DNA from: a virus
Strand: one strand, 5' to 3'
DNA length: 47,420 nucleotides
IMG/VR virus record: IMGVR_UViG_3300005253_000218
Location: 1-47,420 of that record
The notes under the pieces were generated by a model. That model had not been told where the DNA came from and did no database searches. It worked only from the letters and a program-made list of their open reading frames with translations. The position numbers and the translations under genes were made by a program. This document shows, one piece after another, positions 30,789-38,471 of the stretch (position 1 is its first letter; each line of letters opens with the position of its first letter).

Positions 30789-31173
30789 ATTCAGAAGGGG
30801 CTTGTTGAAATAATACGCTCTACTAAACAAGCCCGGTTGACCAGTCTTAGTCCTTGAGCTGATGGCAAGGCATTGATGGGTCTACGTTAGATGCAAATAT
30901 ATAGGTACTATCGGGTGCTTCACCAGCCTGGTACTCTACGGTATATGGTTAAAAGAACTTCTGGGGTATGGGACAGTGCTGTATACACAAAACTGCATCA
31001 TAACATTGACGAGGTGATACCGTTCGGGTTTGCCAGCCTAAGAACGTGTACCCGGGAAACCGGTGAACGGCCCAGGGGAGCCAGCCTAACGGCAAATTCC
31101 CCTACCATTCTATAATAGGAGGACGGCATTCCTCCCCTCCTGATTGTTCCAATCAGAAGGGGTATCCTGCCGT
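30773..31173 (+). ncRNA. Large structured RNA element A (about 400 nt)
   Basis: GC-rich, no credible ORF. It opens with hairpin CCCC..CTGAATC-ATA-GATTCAG..GGGG, then CTTGTT/AACAAG and the motif GGTTGACCAG. The middle has a CCGG-GAAA-CCGG tetraloop hairpin and a domain closed by TTTGCC/GGCAAA. It ends ACGGCA-[CCCCTCCTGATTG-TTC-CAATCAGAAGGGG]-TGCCGT. Element B (42968-43315, minus) repeats the order with the end stem GTCGCA/TGCGAC, a compensatory change. The terminal hairpins resemble IS200/IS605 ends. Alternatives: intron, HEARO-like RNA or a large phage RNA class. Confidence 0.65.
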
Positions 31174-31176
31174 AAA

Positions 31177-31422
31177 ATGATGAATCTTTTAACTCAAAAA
31201 GAACGTGTACAAAAATGGCATACAGAACTTGATAATGAGATATTGCGTTTAATGAGTAATAATCCCACAATTTGCCATGCACATAGTGCTAGCATTATGG
31301 AAGGCGAGATTGATGAAGTCCTTTTTTTAAAACGTGCAGTGGTTTTATTGGCTAAAGATAATGAGATTAAAACAAAACACTTTATGGAAGTGCTTCGCAA
31401 AAAGGAGTTAGAATTAATATGA
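31177..31422 (+). CDS. Unknown 81-aa helical protein directly after RNA element A
   Basis: The start is ATG 31177 or 31180, 3-6 bp after the element ends, so its only ribosome-like sequence (AAGGGG) lies in the element's terminal hairpin. The product is alpha-helical and charged (TELDNEILRLMSNN; LKRAVVLLAKDNEIKTKHFMEVL). If element A were removed, GAGGAAGTCAA upstream would fall at ribosome-site distance, suggesting the gene predates the insertion. Confidence 0.6.
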   Translation: MMNLLTQKERVQKWHTELDNEILRLMSNNPTICHAHSASIMEGEIDEVLFLKRAVVLLAKDNEIKTKHFMEVLRKKELELI

Positions 31423-31637
31423 AATGCAAGCAATGTGTAGCAAATAAGAAAGCGCTTAGTGTGATTAAACAGAAGTGTGAGGATTTAACTCAACAAGTGC
31501 TTGATGAGACTAGAGACCCATTAGATAGAGCTAAGTCAGCAACGCAATCTGTTCTGTATGTTGAATGGCTTGCTAGTAATATTGAGGTTACAAGAGATTA
31601 TGATTATGAGAAAAGTACGTCAAGTGTCAAGTGTTAA
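31419..31637 (+). CDS. Unknown 72-aa protein
   Basis: It overlaps its neighbour by 4 bp behind AAAAGGAGTTAGAATTAAT. CKQC at residues 3-6 and helical character (KKALSVIKQKCEDLTQQVLDETRD) suggest a small coiled coil with a metal knuckle. Function unknown. Confidence 0.6.
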   Translation: MKCKQCVANKKALSVIKQKCEDLTQQVLDETRDPLDRAKSATQSVLYVEWLASNIEVTRDYDYEKSTSSVKC

Positions 31638-31715
31638 ATGAAGTTTGGTGAGATAAAAAAAAGAGAAGTAAAGAGAATAACGACTGATGCTGAATTTCAT
31701 GATGGTTATAAATAG
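31638..31715 (+). CDS. Possible 25-aa microprotein
   Basis: The ATG follows the previous stop directly and the frame runs 25 codons (MKFGEIKKREVKRITTDAEF...). Coupled translation is possible, but there is no own ribosome site. Confidence 0.25.
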   Translation: MKFGEIKKREVKRITTDAEFHDGYK

Positions 31716-31730
31716 GCAAGGAGAAATTAA

Positions 31731-31967
31731 ATGAATCCAAAAGATTGGAAGGTTAAAGAATTTCAGACTTACTTTGGTACCCAAGATAAATTCAGGGATA
31801 ATTTAATCACACTAGCTACTGGTAAATATTCCATAGATATAATTAAATTTGATGAATGGTTGAAGGAAGAACACGGATATAATGAAACTGTGGATGGTTC
31901 TATGGAAGATTTTATAAAAGTCTCCTTTGGACAAGAAGCAGTGGAATTTATTGTTTCCTTGCTTTAA
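31731..31967 (+). CDS. Unknown 78-aa acidic protein
   Basis: It starts behind GCAAGGAGAAATTAA. Short helices and Asp/Glu-rich segments (FDEWLKEEHGYNETVDGSMEDFIKVSF). No motif is recognised. Confidence 0.6.
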   Translation: MNPKDWKVKEFQTYFGTQDKFRDNLITLATGKYSIDIIKFDEWLKEEHGYNETVDGSMEDFIKVSFGQEAVEFIVSLL

Positions 31968-31977
31968 AAAGGAGAAA

Positions 31978-32223
31978 ATGTATCTCATGGAAAGATTGTT
32001 TAATAATGATTATAGTTTAACAGAAGTTGGCAAATGGTTAGATATAGGTTTCAGCAAATATTTGGAAAAGATATTCACTGAATATTCTGAATATTCAATA
32101 AGAGAACTATCTCATTTGCTAACTCTAGCAGTACAACTAATAGAATGCGAGTTTATTCTGCGCGATAGAGATAGAGAATGTGAACTTATTTCACACAGGG
32201 GAGATAAAGAAAATGTTAGTTGA
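31978..32223 (+). CDS. Unknown 81-aa helical protein
   Basis: The start is set at ATG 31978 after AAAAAGGAGAAA (short spacing); ATG 31987 is the alternative. The product is helical and acidic (LEKIFTEYSEYSIRELSHLLTLAVQLIECEF). It ends in the next gene's ribosome site region. No family. Confidence 0.55.
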   Translation: MYLMERLFNNDYSLTEVGKWLDIGFSKYLEKIFTEYSEYSIRELSHLLTLAVQLIECEFILRDRDRECELISHRGDKENVS

Positions 32224-32416
32224 TAAAAATGGAAAGTCCATAGATTTAAGAAATGTGGGAATTCGAGATAAGAAACACTTATGTAGATATTTGAGAAACA
32301 ATGCCAATTTTTTCGAGCAGGATGATGATGAAAAGTTTCAAAGAAGGTTACATGCTATGAATTTAACTTTGCAGGCGTATGAAAAAAGGGCTGAAGGAGA
32401 CAAACTATGTGGTTAG
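32213..32416 (+). CDS. Unknown 67-aa basic protein
   Basis: The start at 32213 follows AGGGGAGATAAAGAAA; ATG 32180 lies before the site and is rejected. Basic N-terminal half (VDKNGKSIDLRNVGIRDKKHLCRYLRNN), helical C-terminal half. No motif. Confidence 0.55.
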   Translation: MLVDKNGKSIDLRNVGIRDKKHLCRYLRNNANFFEQDDDEKFQRRLHAMNLTLQAYEKRAEGDKLCG

Positions 32417-32697
32417 CTGGCACTCAAAAACCATTCACACAGGAACAAATTGATTCAATTGATAAGAATAAGTTTTGTAGATATGAGGCATTCAGAAGAA
32501 CAGGTGTCGCAAATATGTTTGACATCAAGACAGTGCAAGCATTTACACTTCTACCAAATGTTGACATCCATCTTATCATTTGTCATTATGATGAATTATC
32601 CAAGTTATACCATGATGAAGAGTTTATCAATCATTATAAAGAATGTTTCGATGATAAGACATCAAGGATACAAGATATTTTTTTGGAAAGTATATAG
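32407..32697 (+). CDS. Unknown 96-aa protein
   Basis: It starts behind GAAGGAGACAAACT, overlapping its neighbour. Good coding character. A longer frame in another phase (32450-32722) is a shadow. It contains VANMFDIKTVQAFTLLPNVDIHLIICHYDELSKLY. No family is recognised. Confidence 0.6.
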   Translation: MWLAGTQKPFTQEQIDSIDKNKFCRYEAFRRTGVANMFDIKTVQAFTLLPNVDIHLIICHYDELSKLYHDEEFINHYKECFDDKTSRIQDIFLESI

Positions 32698-32755
32698 TCA
32701 AAGCAAGTTGAATATATATTAATAAACAACATATACCTCATGCTAGTGGAGCGTA

Positions 32756-32971
32756 ATGATGATGATACCACCTCAAGAGATAAACAGATTGGAATATTTA
32801 GCAAATATGTTTAATATGTATGATTATCCGGAAGTAGCACATGTAGTAACTATTATCAAGCAGGGTTTAGATGCTAGCCTTCTTGATTATGATATTAAAC
32901 AATCAATCATAGCGACTAAGAACATAGCATCCAAGAAGGATATTCCAACAATAGAAATTTGCGATACCTGA
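32756..32971 (+). CDS. Unknown 71-aa helical protein
   Basis: It starts in a run of three ATG behind AGTGGAGCGTA. Helical (EINRLEYLANMFNMYDYPEVAHVVTIIKQGL), ending in IEICDT. No motif. It is followed by a perfect ACTAGCAA/TTGCTAGT hairpin near 32981-32998. Confidence 0.55.
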   Translation: MMMIPPQEINRLEYLANMFNMYDYPEVAHVVTIIKQGLDASLLDYDIKQSIIATKNIASKKDIPTIEICDT

Positions 32972-33012
32972 GATGAATAAACTAGCAAGTTTGCTAGTGA
33001 AGGAGCTTATCA

Positions 33013-33180
33013 ATGAAACCAATGAAGATGTGGGCTTGGTGGGATAATGAACGCGAGAAATTCGCACACATTTATGATAGCCAAAAGAAAGTAGAGATGT
33101 GTTTTCCATATGGGAGCCAACACGAAATAAAGAAAGGTAAGGGAAAACTAGTAGAAGTGATAGTGGTAGCAGCAAAATAG
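33013..33180 (+). CDS. 55-aa basic Trp-rich protein
   Basis: A short ORF behind GAAGGAGCTTATCA. Four Met/Trp-rich N-terminal residues (MKMWAWWDNEREKF) then a basic beta-like end (GKGKLVEVIVVAAK). Good ribosome site and coding pattern. Function unknown. Confidence 0.6.
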   Translation: MKPMKMWAWWDNEREKFAHIYDSQKKVEMCFPYGSQHEIKKGKGKLVEVIVVAAK

Positions 33181-33199
33181 ATTCGTAGTATACCATTAC

Positions 33200-33239
33200 T
33201 TGACCTTGGTAGATTGAAATACTAATTTATCAAGGTCAA
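33200..33239 (+). other. Intergenic hairpin with 12-bp stem
   Basis: TTGACCTTGGTA pairs to TATCAAGGTCAA (one G-U) around a 16-nt loop. It has no T-run. It sits in the leader of the 33267 gene, like the leader hairpins at 29011 and 29555. Confidence 0.55.
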
Positions 33240-33266
33240 CCAAACGATTAGTTAAGGAGATTTAAT

Positions 33267-33491
33267 ATGAAATTGAATCGGGAGATAAAAAAGATGAATG
33301 GAAGCAATGCTTTCGAAAATGATGATGATTTTTATGTAGAATACGATGATGAATATGAATGGCACGGAGTGTTTGGCAATCAAACTGGTTTCTGCTACTT
33401 TGCATCCTATGATTTTGACAGAGCAGAAATTGAGTGCAGGGATCTAATTAGAATGAAAGAATCAGCAGTCAGAAGAAGAAAAGTAAAATAA
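33267..33491 (+). CDS. Unknown 74-aa protein
   Basis: It starts behind TAAGGAGATTTAAT. Acidic aromatic middle (DDDFYVEYDDEYEWHGVF) between basic ends (RRRKVK). It may be a small OB-like or adaptor fold, but no family is recognised. It directly precedes the first Mom-like gene. Confidence 0.6.
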   Translation: MKLNREIKKMNGSNAFENDDDFYVEYDDEYEWHGVFGNQTGFCYFASYDFDRAEIECRDLIRMKESAVRRRKVK

Positions 33492-33517
33492 TACTTAATT
33501 GGTGAAAGAGAGAAATA

Positions 33518-34183
33518 ATGATGATGATTTTTAAGAAACCTGACATATTGTCTACAATAGATGATAAGTTCTTTGATATCGCGAAAGTCATATCAATAAC
33601 TTATCAAGACACCAAACCTTGGATATTAGACAAACACTACGCTAACAGAATGCCTAATGTGAAATACAGTTTTGGACTTTTGTTCAAATCACAAATAATA
33701 GGTATCTGCACATTTGGTATTCCAGGTTCTCCGTTTTTATGCAAAGGTATCTGTGGTATTGAATATAAAGATAATGTGTTGGAATTAAACCGACTTGTGA
33801 TCAACGATGGTGTTCCCCGTAACTCGGCAAGTTTTCTTGTGGCAAACAGTATCAAGCAACTTCCACCTAAAAGTATACTTGTATCTTACGCTGACACCAA
33901 AATGGGTCATATTGGATATGTTTACCAAGCAACCAATTGGATATACACTGGTTGCACTAAAGAAAGAACTGATATATATGCTGGCGATGGTAAGCATTCG
34001 AGGCATCACCTTGGTGATAAATCAAACAGGCAACAGCGAAGTGCTAAACATAGGTATGTTTATTTTCATAAATGCCCTAAAGAGATTAAGAATAACTTGC
34101 GTTATCCTGTTTTATCATATCCGAAAGGTGAAACACGTAGATATAAAACTCCAAAAATAGCAACCCAACAAATGTTGTTTTAG
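33518..34183 (+). CDS. Mom-like DNA adenine-modification protein, copy 1
   Basis: Resembles the Mu Mom family, a GNAT-type fold that adds a carbamoylmethyl group to adenine and so protects phage DNA from restriction enzymes. Seen here: WILDKHYANRMP near residue 35, a GFxxxG-like ICTFGIPGSP, VLELNRLVINDGVPRNSASFLVANSI near 87-112, and VSYADTKMGHIGYVYQATNWIYTG near 122-145, with ADxxxGHxGxxYQAxNW as the diagnostic core. Length 221 aa is normal. The weak site is GTGAAAGAGAGAAATA. A second relative lies at 35457. Activity and target are inferred. Confidence 0.75.
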   Translation: MMMIFKKPDILSTIDDKFFDIAKVISITYQDTKPWILDKHYANRMPNVKYSFGLLFKSQIIGICTFGIPGSPFLCKGICGIEYKDNVLELNRLVINDGVPRNSASFLVANSIKQLPPKSILVSYADTKMGHIGYVYQATNWIYTGCTKERTDIYAGDGKHSRHHLGDKSNRQQRSAKHRYVYFHKCPKEIKNNLRYPVLSYPKGETRRYKTPKIATQQMLF

Positions 34184-34411
34184 TGTTTAATCATTAGAGC
34201 AAAAATAATACTTGACAATTGATTGTTTTATGTGTTATAATATAAATATACATTTTCAAATCATTTAGGTCTCCTTTCATTTTGACCGATAATATCTCCT
34301 ATGGATTAGCTATCCTTTAGGTCTCTGAATAAGACGGGTTCAAGATTTTCCTACCAAAGTCTTCTTTGCCGCCTATCTTATTCAGAACCAGGAGAGAAAA
34401 GGCAAAGAGGC
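34184..34411 (+). promoter_or_regulatory. Promoter and structured 5' leader of the 34412 gene
   Basis: TTGACA (34212-34217), 18 bp, TATAAT (34236-34241) with TG extension. The roughly 165-nt leader contains two anti-ribosome-site blocks (GTCTCCTTTC near 34268, TATCTCCTAT near 34290) and a stem CTGAATAAGA/TCTTATTCAG that precedes the CCAGGAGAG ribosome site. The CTCCT blocks could mask the site, so translation may be switchable. Confidence 0.55.
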
Positions 34412-35323
34412 ATGAACAAACCAAACAAAAATAATTCAATACATGAACAATCGATACCAGATACGTGTGTCTTGGTCACAGACTATCCTGCAATATCCGA
34501 GCAAGCACTTCTAAATAAGCATGCCAGATATTATGATGTGTGGCTCATTCTAAGAGAAACATATAAGCATCAAGGCAACTGTAGTAAGGCTCAAGCGGCT
34601 AGCTTAATTGCTTCTCAATTTAACATCAGAAAATGGTCTGCTTATAGGATAATTCGTGAAGGCGATGGAATATTCTGGAATCTTAATCCTAAAAATGGAG
34701 AAGTTAAATCACACATCTGGATTGTGAGCATTGAGAAAGTCTGCCGTAGATACAATATTGATAAGTGCAGACAGAGTGTTGTTATTGATTTGCGCGGAAG
34801 AGAAAGCGTTCAAGAACGTAGAGCGGGTATCTATGAAGCGGCTATTGTTAAACAACCTACAAGTAAAGCAATCCCAGTATCCAGAGACAACATAACAAAA
34901 AGAACTGGCGTTTCAAGGTCAACTCAACTGAATTATGAAAAGAAATGGAAAGCAGAAAAGCAATATAATTATATGGTTTGCTGTGAGCTTGATGGTCTGA
35001 CAGAAGAACAACAATATTCTCGTATATTAGATTTTACAGATAACATACATGGAGAATATCAAGTCAGAGAAATTCATGGTAGGAAGTTACTGATCAAACA
35101 AATTCCGAACATGTATATAGACCCTATGTTTGAATGGGGCGAAAAATCTGCATTAAACAGACTGAACAAAACTCTTCGAAATCCTAACGACAAGATAGCG
35201 ATAGGGAAATCGCAAGAAAGGGTTCATCCTTATGTAGATAGCACATACCAAACAATCTTTAAGAATCTAAATCTATGGTCGGGGAAAGTAACCTTGAATT
35301 ACAAGATAAATCATTTTTCATAA
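34412..35323 (+). CDS. 303-aa HTH-type DNA-binding protein between two Mom-like genes
   Basis: Residues about 38-100 (YYDVWLILRETYKHQGNCSKAQAASLIASQFN then AYRIIREGDGIFWNL) form a probable winged-helix/HTH domain, repeated in the small protein at 37138. A second HTH-like block (SRDNITKRTGVSRSTQLNYEKKW) is near 155-180. It is basic overall. It could be a regulator of modification or a replication protein; no named family. It has its own promoter and leader. Confidence 0.6.
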   Translation: MNKPNKNNSIHEQSIPDTCVLVTDYPAISEQALLNKHARYYDVWLILRETYKHQGNCSKAQAASLIASQFNIRKWSAYRIIREGDGIFWNLNPKNGEVKSHIWIVSIEKVCRRYNIDKCRQSVVIDLRGRESVQERRAGIYEAAIVKQPTSKAIPVSRDNITKRTGVSRSTQLNYEKKWKAEKQYNYMVCCELDGLTEEQQYSRILDFTDNIHGEYQVREIHGRKLLIKQIPNMYIDPMFEWGEKSALNRLNKTLRNPNDKIAIGKSQERVHPYVDSTYQTIFKNLNLWSGKVTLNYKINHFS

Positions 35324-35372
35324 AACAAAAAAATGTCTTATCTCATATCCATCATAGGATAGGATACAGGTA

Positions 35373-35444
35373 ATGGAAGCAAAAGGTTGGAATAGTCTTA
35401 GTATTGTAATAGTATTATTAGTTATCGTCATCTTTGTTTATTAG
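35373..35444 (+). CDS. Possible 23-aa membrane peptide
   Basis: ATG behind ATACAGGTA, then MEAKGWNSLSIVIVLLVIVIFVY, a single hydrophobic helix. It may be a real microprotein, but the ribosome site is modest. Confidence 0.4.
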   Translation: MEAKGWNSLSIVIVLLVIVIFVY

Positions 35445-35456
35445 GGAGAAGTTGTA

Positions 35457-36230
35457 ATGCTAGATAGAATAGATTATATTAGTAAGAATGAAGCTATTTC
35501 GTTGGTTCAAAAATATCATTATTCTAAAGTTATGCCAAGAATTACTAAGTATTGCATTGGTGGATTCAAGAATAATGAATTAGTTGCGATATGCACTTTA
35601 GGTTATGGAGTTCGTCCATTACATACAATTAGGAAATGTTTTCCTGATTTAACATCAAAAGATTATTTAGAGATTGGTAAACTATGTGTGACTGACGCTA
35701 TGCCTAAAAATACTGAAAGTTATTTCATTGCTAGAATAGTTAAGCTAATAAAACAGACTTTACCTGAAATCAAACTATTATATTCTTGGTCAGATGGTAT
35801 AATTGGTAAGCCTGGATATGTTTATCAAGCTAGTAATTTCTATTACGGTGGATTCATTTGGACTGAAATGTATATAGATAGCAAAGGCAATAGAGTGCAT
35901 CCGCGTACTCTTCAAGGTATCTCTGATGGTGAGAAATCTAATGGCAACAAATTCAAATCTCGCAGTTATGAAGTTACAACTCAAATGGGTTACACCAAAT
36001 ATTTTGGATTGCAATTTCGTTATCTATATCCATTATGCCATAAACAAGAATGGAGAAAGTTACAAGAAACATCACCATTTGAATGGAATAGAAATAGTTA
36101 TCCTAAAGATAAAGATTGTTTGTGGAAGAAACAAGTAGCCAAAGGAGAGCATGAATCTTGTGGATTGCCTCCATTCAAACATACCAATTATGTTAAGGAT
36201 ACAAACAAACAATTACAGTTGTTCAATTGA
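35457..36230 (+). CDS. Mom-like DNA modification protein, copy 2
   Basis: A paralogue of the 33518 gene in layout: YHYSKVMPRITKYCIGGF at the start, LVAICTLGYGVRP, LEIGKLCVTDAMPKNTESYFIARIVKLI near 72-100, and LYSWSDGIIGKPGYVYQASNFYYGG near 107-131. GKPGYVYQASN stands in for the GHxGYVYQATNW of copy 1. It has a C-terminal extension of about 100 residues with Cys/His (LYPLCHKQEW; GEHESCGLPP). The ribosome site is TTAGGGAGAAGTTGTA. Divergence from copy 1 suggests a different target or partner. Confidence 0.7.
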   Translation: MLDRIDYISKNEAISLVQKYHYSKVMPRITKYCIGGFKNNELVAICTLGYGVRPLHTIRKCFPDLTSKDYLEIGKLCVTDAMPKNTESYFIARIVKLIKQTLPEIKLLYSWSDGIIGKPGYVYQASNFYYGGFIWTEMYIDSKGNRVHPRTLQGISDGEKSNGNKFKSRSYEVTTQMGYTKYFGLQFRYLYPLCHKQEWRKLQETSPFEWNRNSYPKDKDCLWKKQVAKGEHESCGLPPFKHTNYVKDTNKQLQLFN

Positions 36231-36244
36231 AAAAGGAGATACAA

Positions 36245-37138
36245 TTGATTCTTCAAGACTTGAAATCAAAGAATCTTATTCATCCACCTAAGTTCTTAGT
36301 TGGTAATACTCAATACTTAACTAGAATGGGAAGTGAAGCTTATGGTGTAAGCATTGATAATTCAGATATAGATATGTATGGGTTTACTATTCCACCTAAA
36401 GAACTAGTATTCCCACATTTAGATGGAGAAATTCTAGGATTTGGTAAACATAAGAAAAGGTTTGACCAATTTCAAGCCCATCATATTGAATTCAAAGAAA
36501 AACAATATGATTTTTCTATCTATTCCATTATTAAATACTTCCAACTCTGTATGGAGAATAATCCTAATATGATTGATAGTTTATTCACACCATTTAATTG
36601 TGTAACATATATTACTAGCATTGGACAGATAGTGAGAGAAGACAGGAAACTCTTTCTGCATAAAGGTTGCTGGGCGAAGTTCAAAGGTTATTCATATTCA
36701 GAATTACATAAAATGCGGAGCAAGACGAGAGAAAGTTCAACAAGAAAAGAATCAATTGCTAAGTATGGTTACGACCTCAAGGGTGCTTATAACATAGTCA
36801 GATTGCTATCAGAAGTTGAAATGATTTTAGAAGAAGGAGATTTGGATTTACAAAGAAACAGAGAACAATTAAAGTCAATTCGGAGAGGTGAATGGACAGA
36901 AAAAGATGTAGTTGATTATTTCAGCAGAAAAGAAATTGAATTAGAAACTCTATATCAGAATTCTAGTCTACCATATTCACCTGATGAGCATGCTATTAAA
37001 CAATTGTTATTGAATTGCCTAGAACAGCATTATGGTAGCATTGACATGATAGTTGTAGCTGATAAATATGAATCTGCCATTAAGGAAATAGGGGAAATTT
37101 GTAGCAAGGTTACAAAAAAAGGAGTGAGAACATCATAA
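36245..37138 (+). CDS. Pol-beta-superfamily nucleotidyltransferase
   Basis: Starts at TTG 36245 behind AAAAAGGAGATACAA; the longer TTG frame from 36227 would contain the ribosome site. GSEAYG (29-34) and NSDIDMYG (39-46) give the Gly-Ser helix turn and the DxD metal ligands of the fold, most like the COG3541/RlaP-type proteins seen in large phages. Helical C-terminal domain to residue 297. It may transfer a nucleotide to RNA, protein or another substrate; unknown here. Its place between Mom-like and HTH genes hints at the modification island. Confidence 0.7.
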   Translation: MILQDLKSKNLIHPPKFLVGNTQYLTRMGSEAYGVSIDNSDIDMYGFTIPPKELVFPHLDGEILGFGKHKKRFDQFQAHHIEFKEKQYDFSIYSIIKYFQLCMENNPNMIDSLFTPFNCVTYITSIGQIVREDRKLFLHKGCWAKFKGYSYSELHKMRSKTRESSTRKESIAKYGYDLKGAYNIVRLLSEVEMILEEGDLDLQRNREQLKSIRRGEWTEKDVVDYFSRKEIELETLYQNSSLPYSPDEHAIKQLLLNCLEQHYGSIDMIVVADKYESAIKEIGEICSKVTKKGVRTS

Positions 37139-37383
37139 TGATGCGTTATCAAACAGTAAATGATTCTGTACTAGAAAATGCGTGGTTAATACTCAGGGAA
37201 TGTAACGGAGAGAGCTGTTCAAGAGATGAATCTGTTGCGTCCTTAGTAGAACATATGGTAATAGATAAACGATTTGCTCATGACATTATTCATAAAGGAC
37301 GATATGGTTTTTGGCACATAGCATTAAATGAAAATAACGATGAGAGAATCTATATTCATAGTAAAGGGTTGCATATATACTAG
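37138..37383 (+). CDS. 81-aa HTH protein, short paralogue of the 34412 N-terminus
   Basis: Block pattern equals residues about 40-100 of the 34412 product: AWLILRECNGESCSRDESVASLVEHM, then FAHDIIHKGRYGFWHIAL. It is a stand-alone version of the same small DNA-binding domain. It overlaps the nucleotidyltransferase stop by one base behind AAGGAGTGAGAACATCATA. Each copy of the domain lies near a Mom-like gene. Confidence 0.6.
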   Translation: MMRYQTVNDSVLENAWLILRECNGESCSRDESVASLVEHMVIDKRFAHDIIHKGRYGFWHIALNENNDERIYIHSKGLHIY

Positions 37384-37397
37384 GAGAAACCTAGCCG

Positions 37398-37667
37398 ATG
37401 AATAAATGGTATGGATTAACAGCAGATGGTAGCACAATTCCATTAGAGAAAGAATGTGAATGTATTATCCATGATGAACCACACTGGATACACATGGATA
37501 GATTGAAGCACGAACTAAATAAAAAATATTATGATAAACCAACAACTCTAAATCTTAAAGCATTGGCAATTTTAGAAGCATCAAGATTAAAAGAAAAGGA
37601 ATATCATTTTAAGAGACTAAATATAATTGAAATTGAGGAGCATCCATTAAATGAGCAGAGATTATGA
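37398..37667 (+). CDS. Unknown 89-aa protein
   Basis: It starts behind TAGGAGAAACCTAGCCG. Contains CECIIHDEPHWIHMDRLKHEL near residues 18-40, possibly a metal-binding His/Cys set. Helical, basic C-terminus. No family is recognised. Confidence 0.55.
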   Translation: MNKWYGLTADGSTIPLEKECECIIHDEPHWIHMDRLKHELNKKYYDKPTTLNLKALAILEASRLKEKEYHFKRLNIIEIEEHPLNEQRL

Positions 37668-38268
37668 GAAACATTACAGAGAATTATCAGATAAATTGAA
37701 TAGAGACAGAGAAAAGGATATGCAAGCATTATCGAAATGGTATCTAAGCACTAAGTCATTAGACTTAACATCTGAAGAACATTTAGAATTAATGGAACTA
37801 TTAGGATTTGAAAGACGAGAATCATCTAATGAATTCAATTTAGAAGAAGCAGATTATGCAAGCGAGGTAAGCATAAGGTTCAATAGTTGGTTTAAGAAAA
37901 GGTGGGAATTCTTGAATGAATATTACAAAGTTATGCAATCAGCAGCGAACAGTTTCAACGATGCAGTATCAATGCTGAATGATATTGAATGGAATTCCGA
38001 GTTTAAGGTTAAAACAGAATCGACGATATATATAAATTGTGCATATATATTGTATAAACACTTGGACATAATATTGGAACAAGGTGATAATTATAGCCCA
38101 TCTAAAACAGCTATTGTATTGACAGAAGAACAGTTCAAGGATTGGTCTAAGGCTATCTGTATAGGTTTTGGCAGAATAACTATTGAAGTGAAAGGTAATA
38201 CAGTCTATCTCGTTTGCGATAATGGCGAACGTCACACCATCGGGTATAAAAAGATATGCAAACTATAA
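37651..38268 (+). CDS. Unknown 205-aa helical protein
   Basis: It starts behind TTGAGGAGCATCCATTAA, overlapping its neighbour by 17 bp. Acidic alpha-helical N-terminal half (SEEHLELMELLGFERRE) and a beta-like end (RITIEVKGNTVYLVCDNGERHTIGYKK). No motif. Confidence 0.6.
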   Translation: MSRDYEKHYRELSDKLNRDREKDMQALSKWYLSTKSLDLTSEEHLELMELLGFERRESSNEFNLEEADYASEVSIRFNSWFKKRWEFLNEYYKVMQSAANSFNDAVSMLNDIEWNSEFKVKTESTIYINCAYILYKHLDIILEQGDNYSPSKTAIVLTEEQFKDWSKAICIGFGRITIEVKGNTVYLVCDNGERHTIGYKKICKL

Positions 38269-38471
38269 TAACTAACACTCAGATAAGTAAAGAATTTGAT
38301 GCTCATATCTATAATGGCTATAATCAATATAGCCATAAATTCTTACACTATGCTCAAGCAATGTTTATTCTAGCTCAAAAGACAGAGCATATGCTAGATG
38401 AGTTTGATGTGAAAGATTGGCAATTTGAAATTAAACATTTACAGGATTATTTGGAGGTACATAATGGGTAA
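38256..38471 (+). CDS. Unknown 71-aa helical protein
   Basis: It overlaps the preceding gene by 13 bp with a weak ribosome site (AAAAAGAT). Helical (YSHKFLHYAQAMFILAQKTEHML). Its end supplies GGAGGT for the next gene. Confidence 0.5.
   Translation: MQTIITNTQISKEFDAHIYNGYNQYSHKFLHYAQAMFILAQKTEHMLDEFDVKDWQFEIKHLQDYLEVHNG

Noticed and set aside
30891-31115. 74-codon ORF inside RNA element A
   Set aside because: It lacks a ribosome site and crosses conserved stems; composition reflects RNA structure.
30773-31173. Group I or group II intron identity for elements A/B
   Set aside because: I could not find the group I P7 pair (GACUA...UAGUC type) in correct order nor a group II domain V hairpin; the intron idea stays open only because B splits a gene.
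30998-31282. 94-codon minus-strand ORF over element A
   Set aside because: Antisense to the structured RNA and the following gene; no start signals.
32450-32722. 90-codon ORF in another frame
   Set aside because: Overlaps the 32407-32697 gene, which has the proper AAGGAGAC site; low-complexity Ile/Ser/Met product.
33807-34160. 117-codon ORF within the first Mom-like gene
   Set aside because: A +1-frame shadow of a gene with a recognised family signature.
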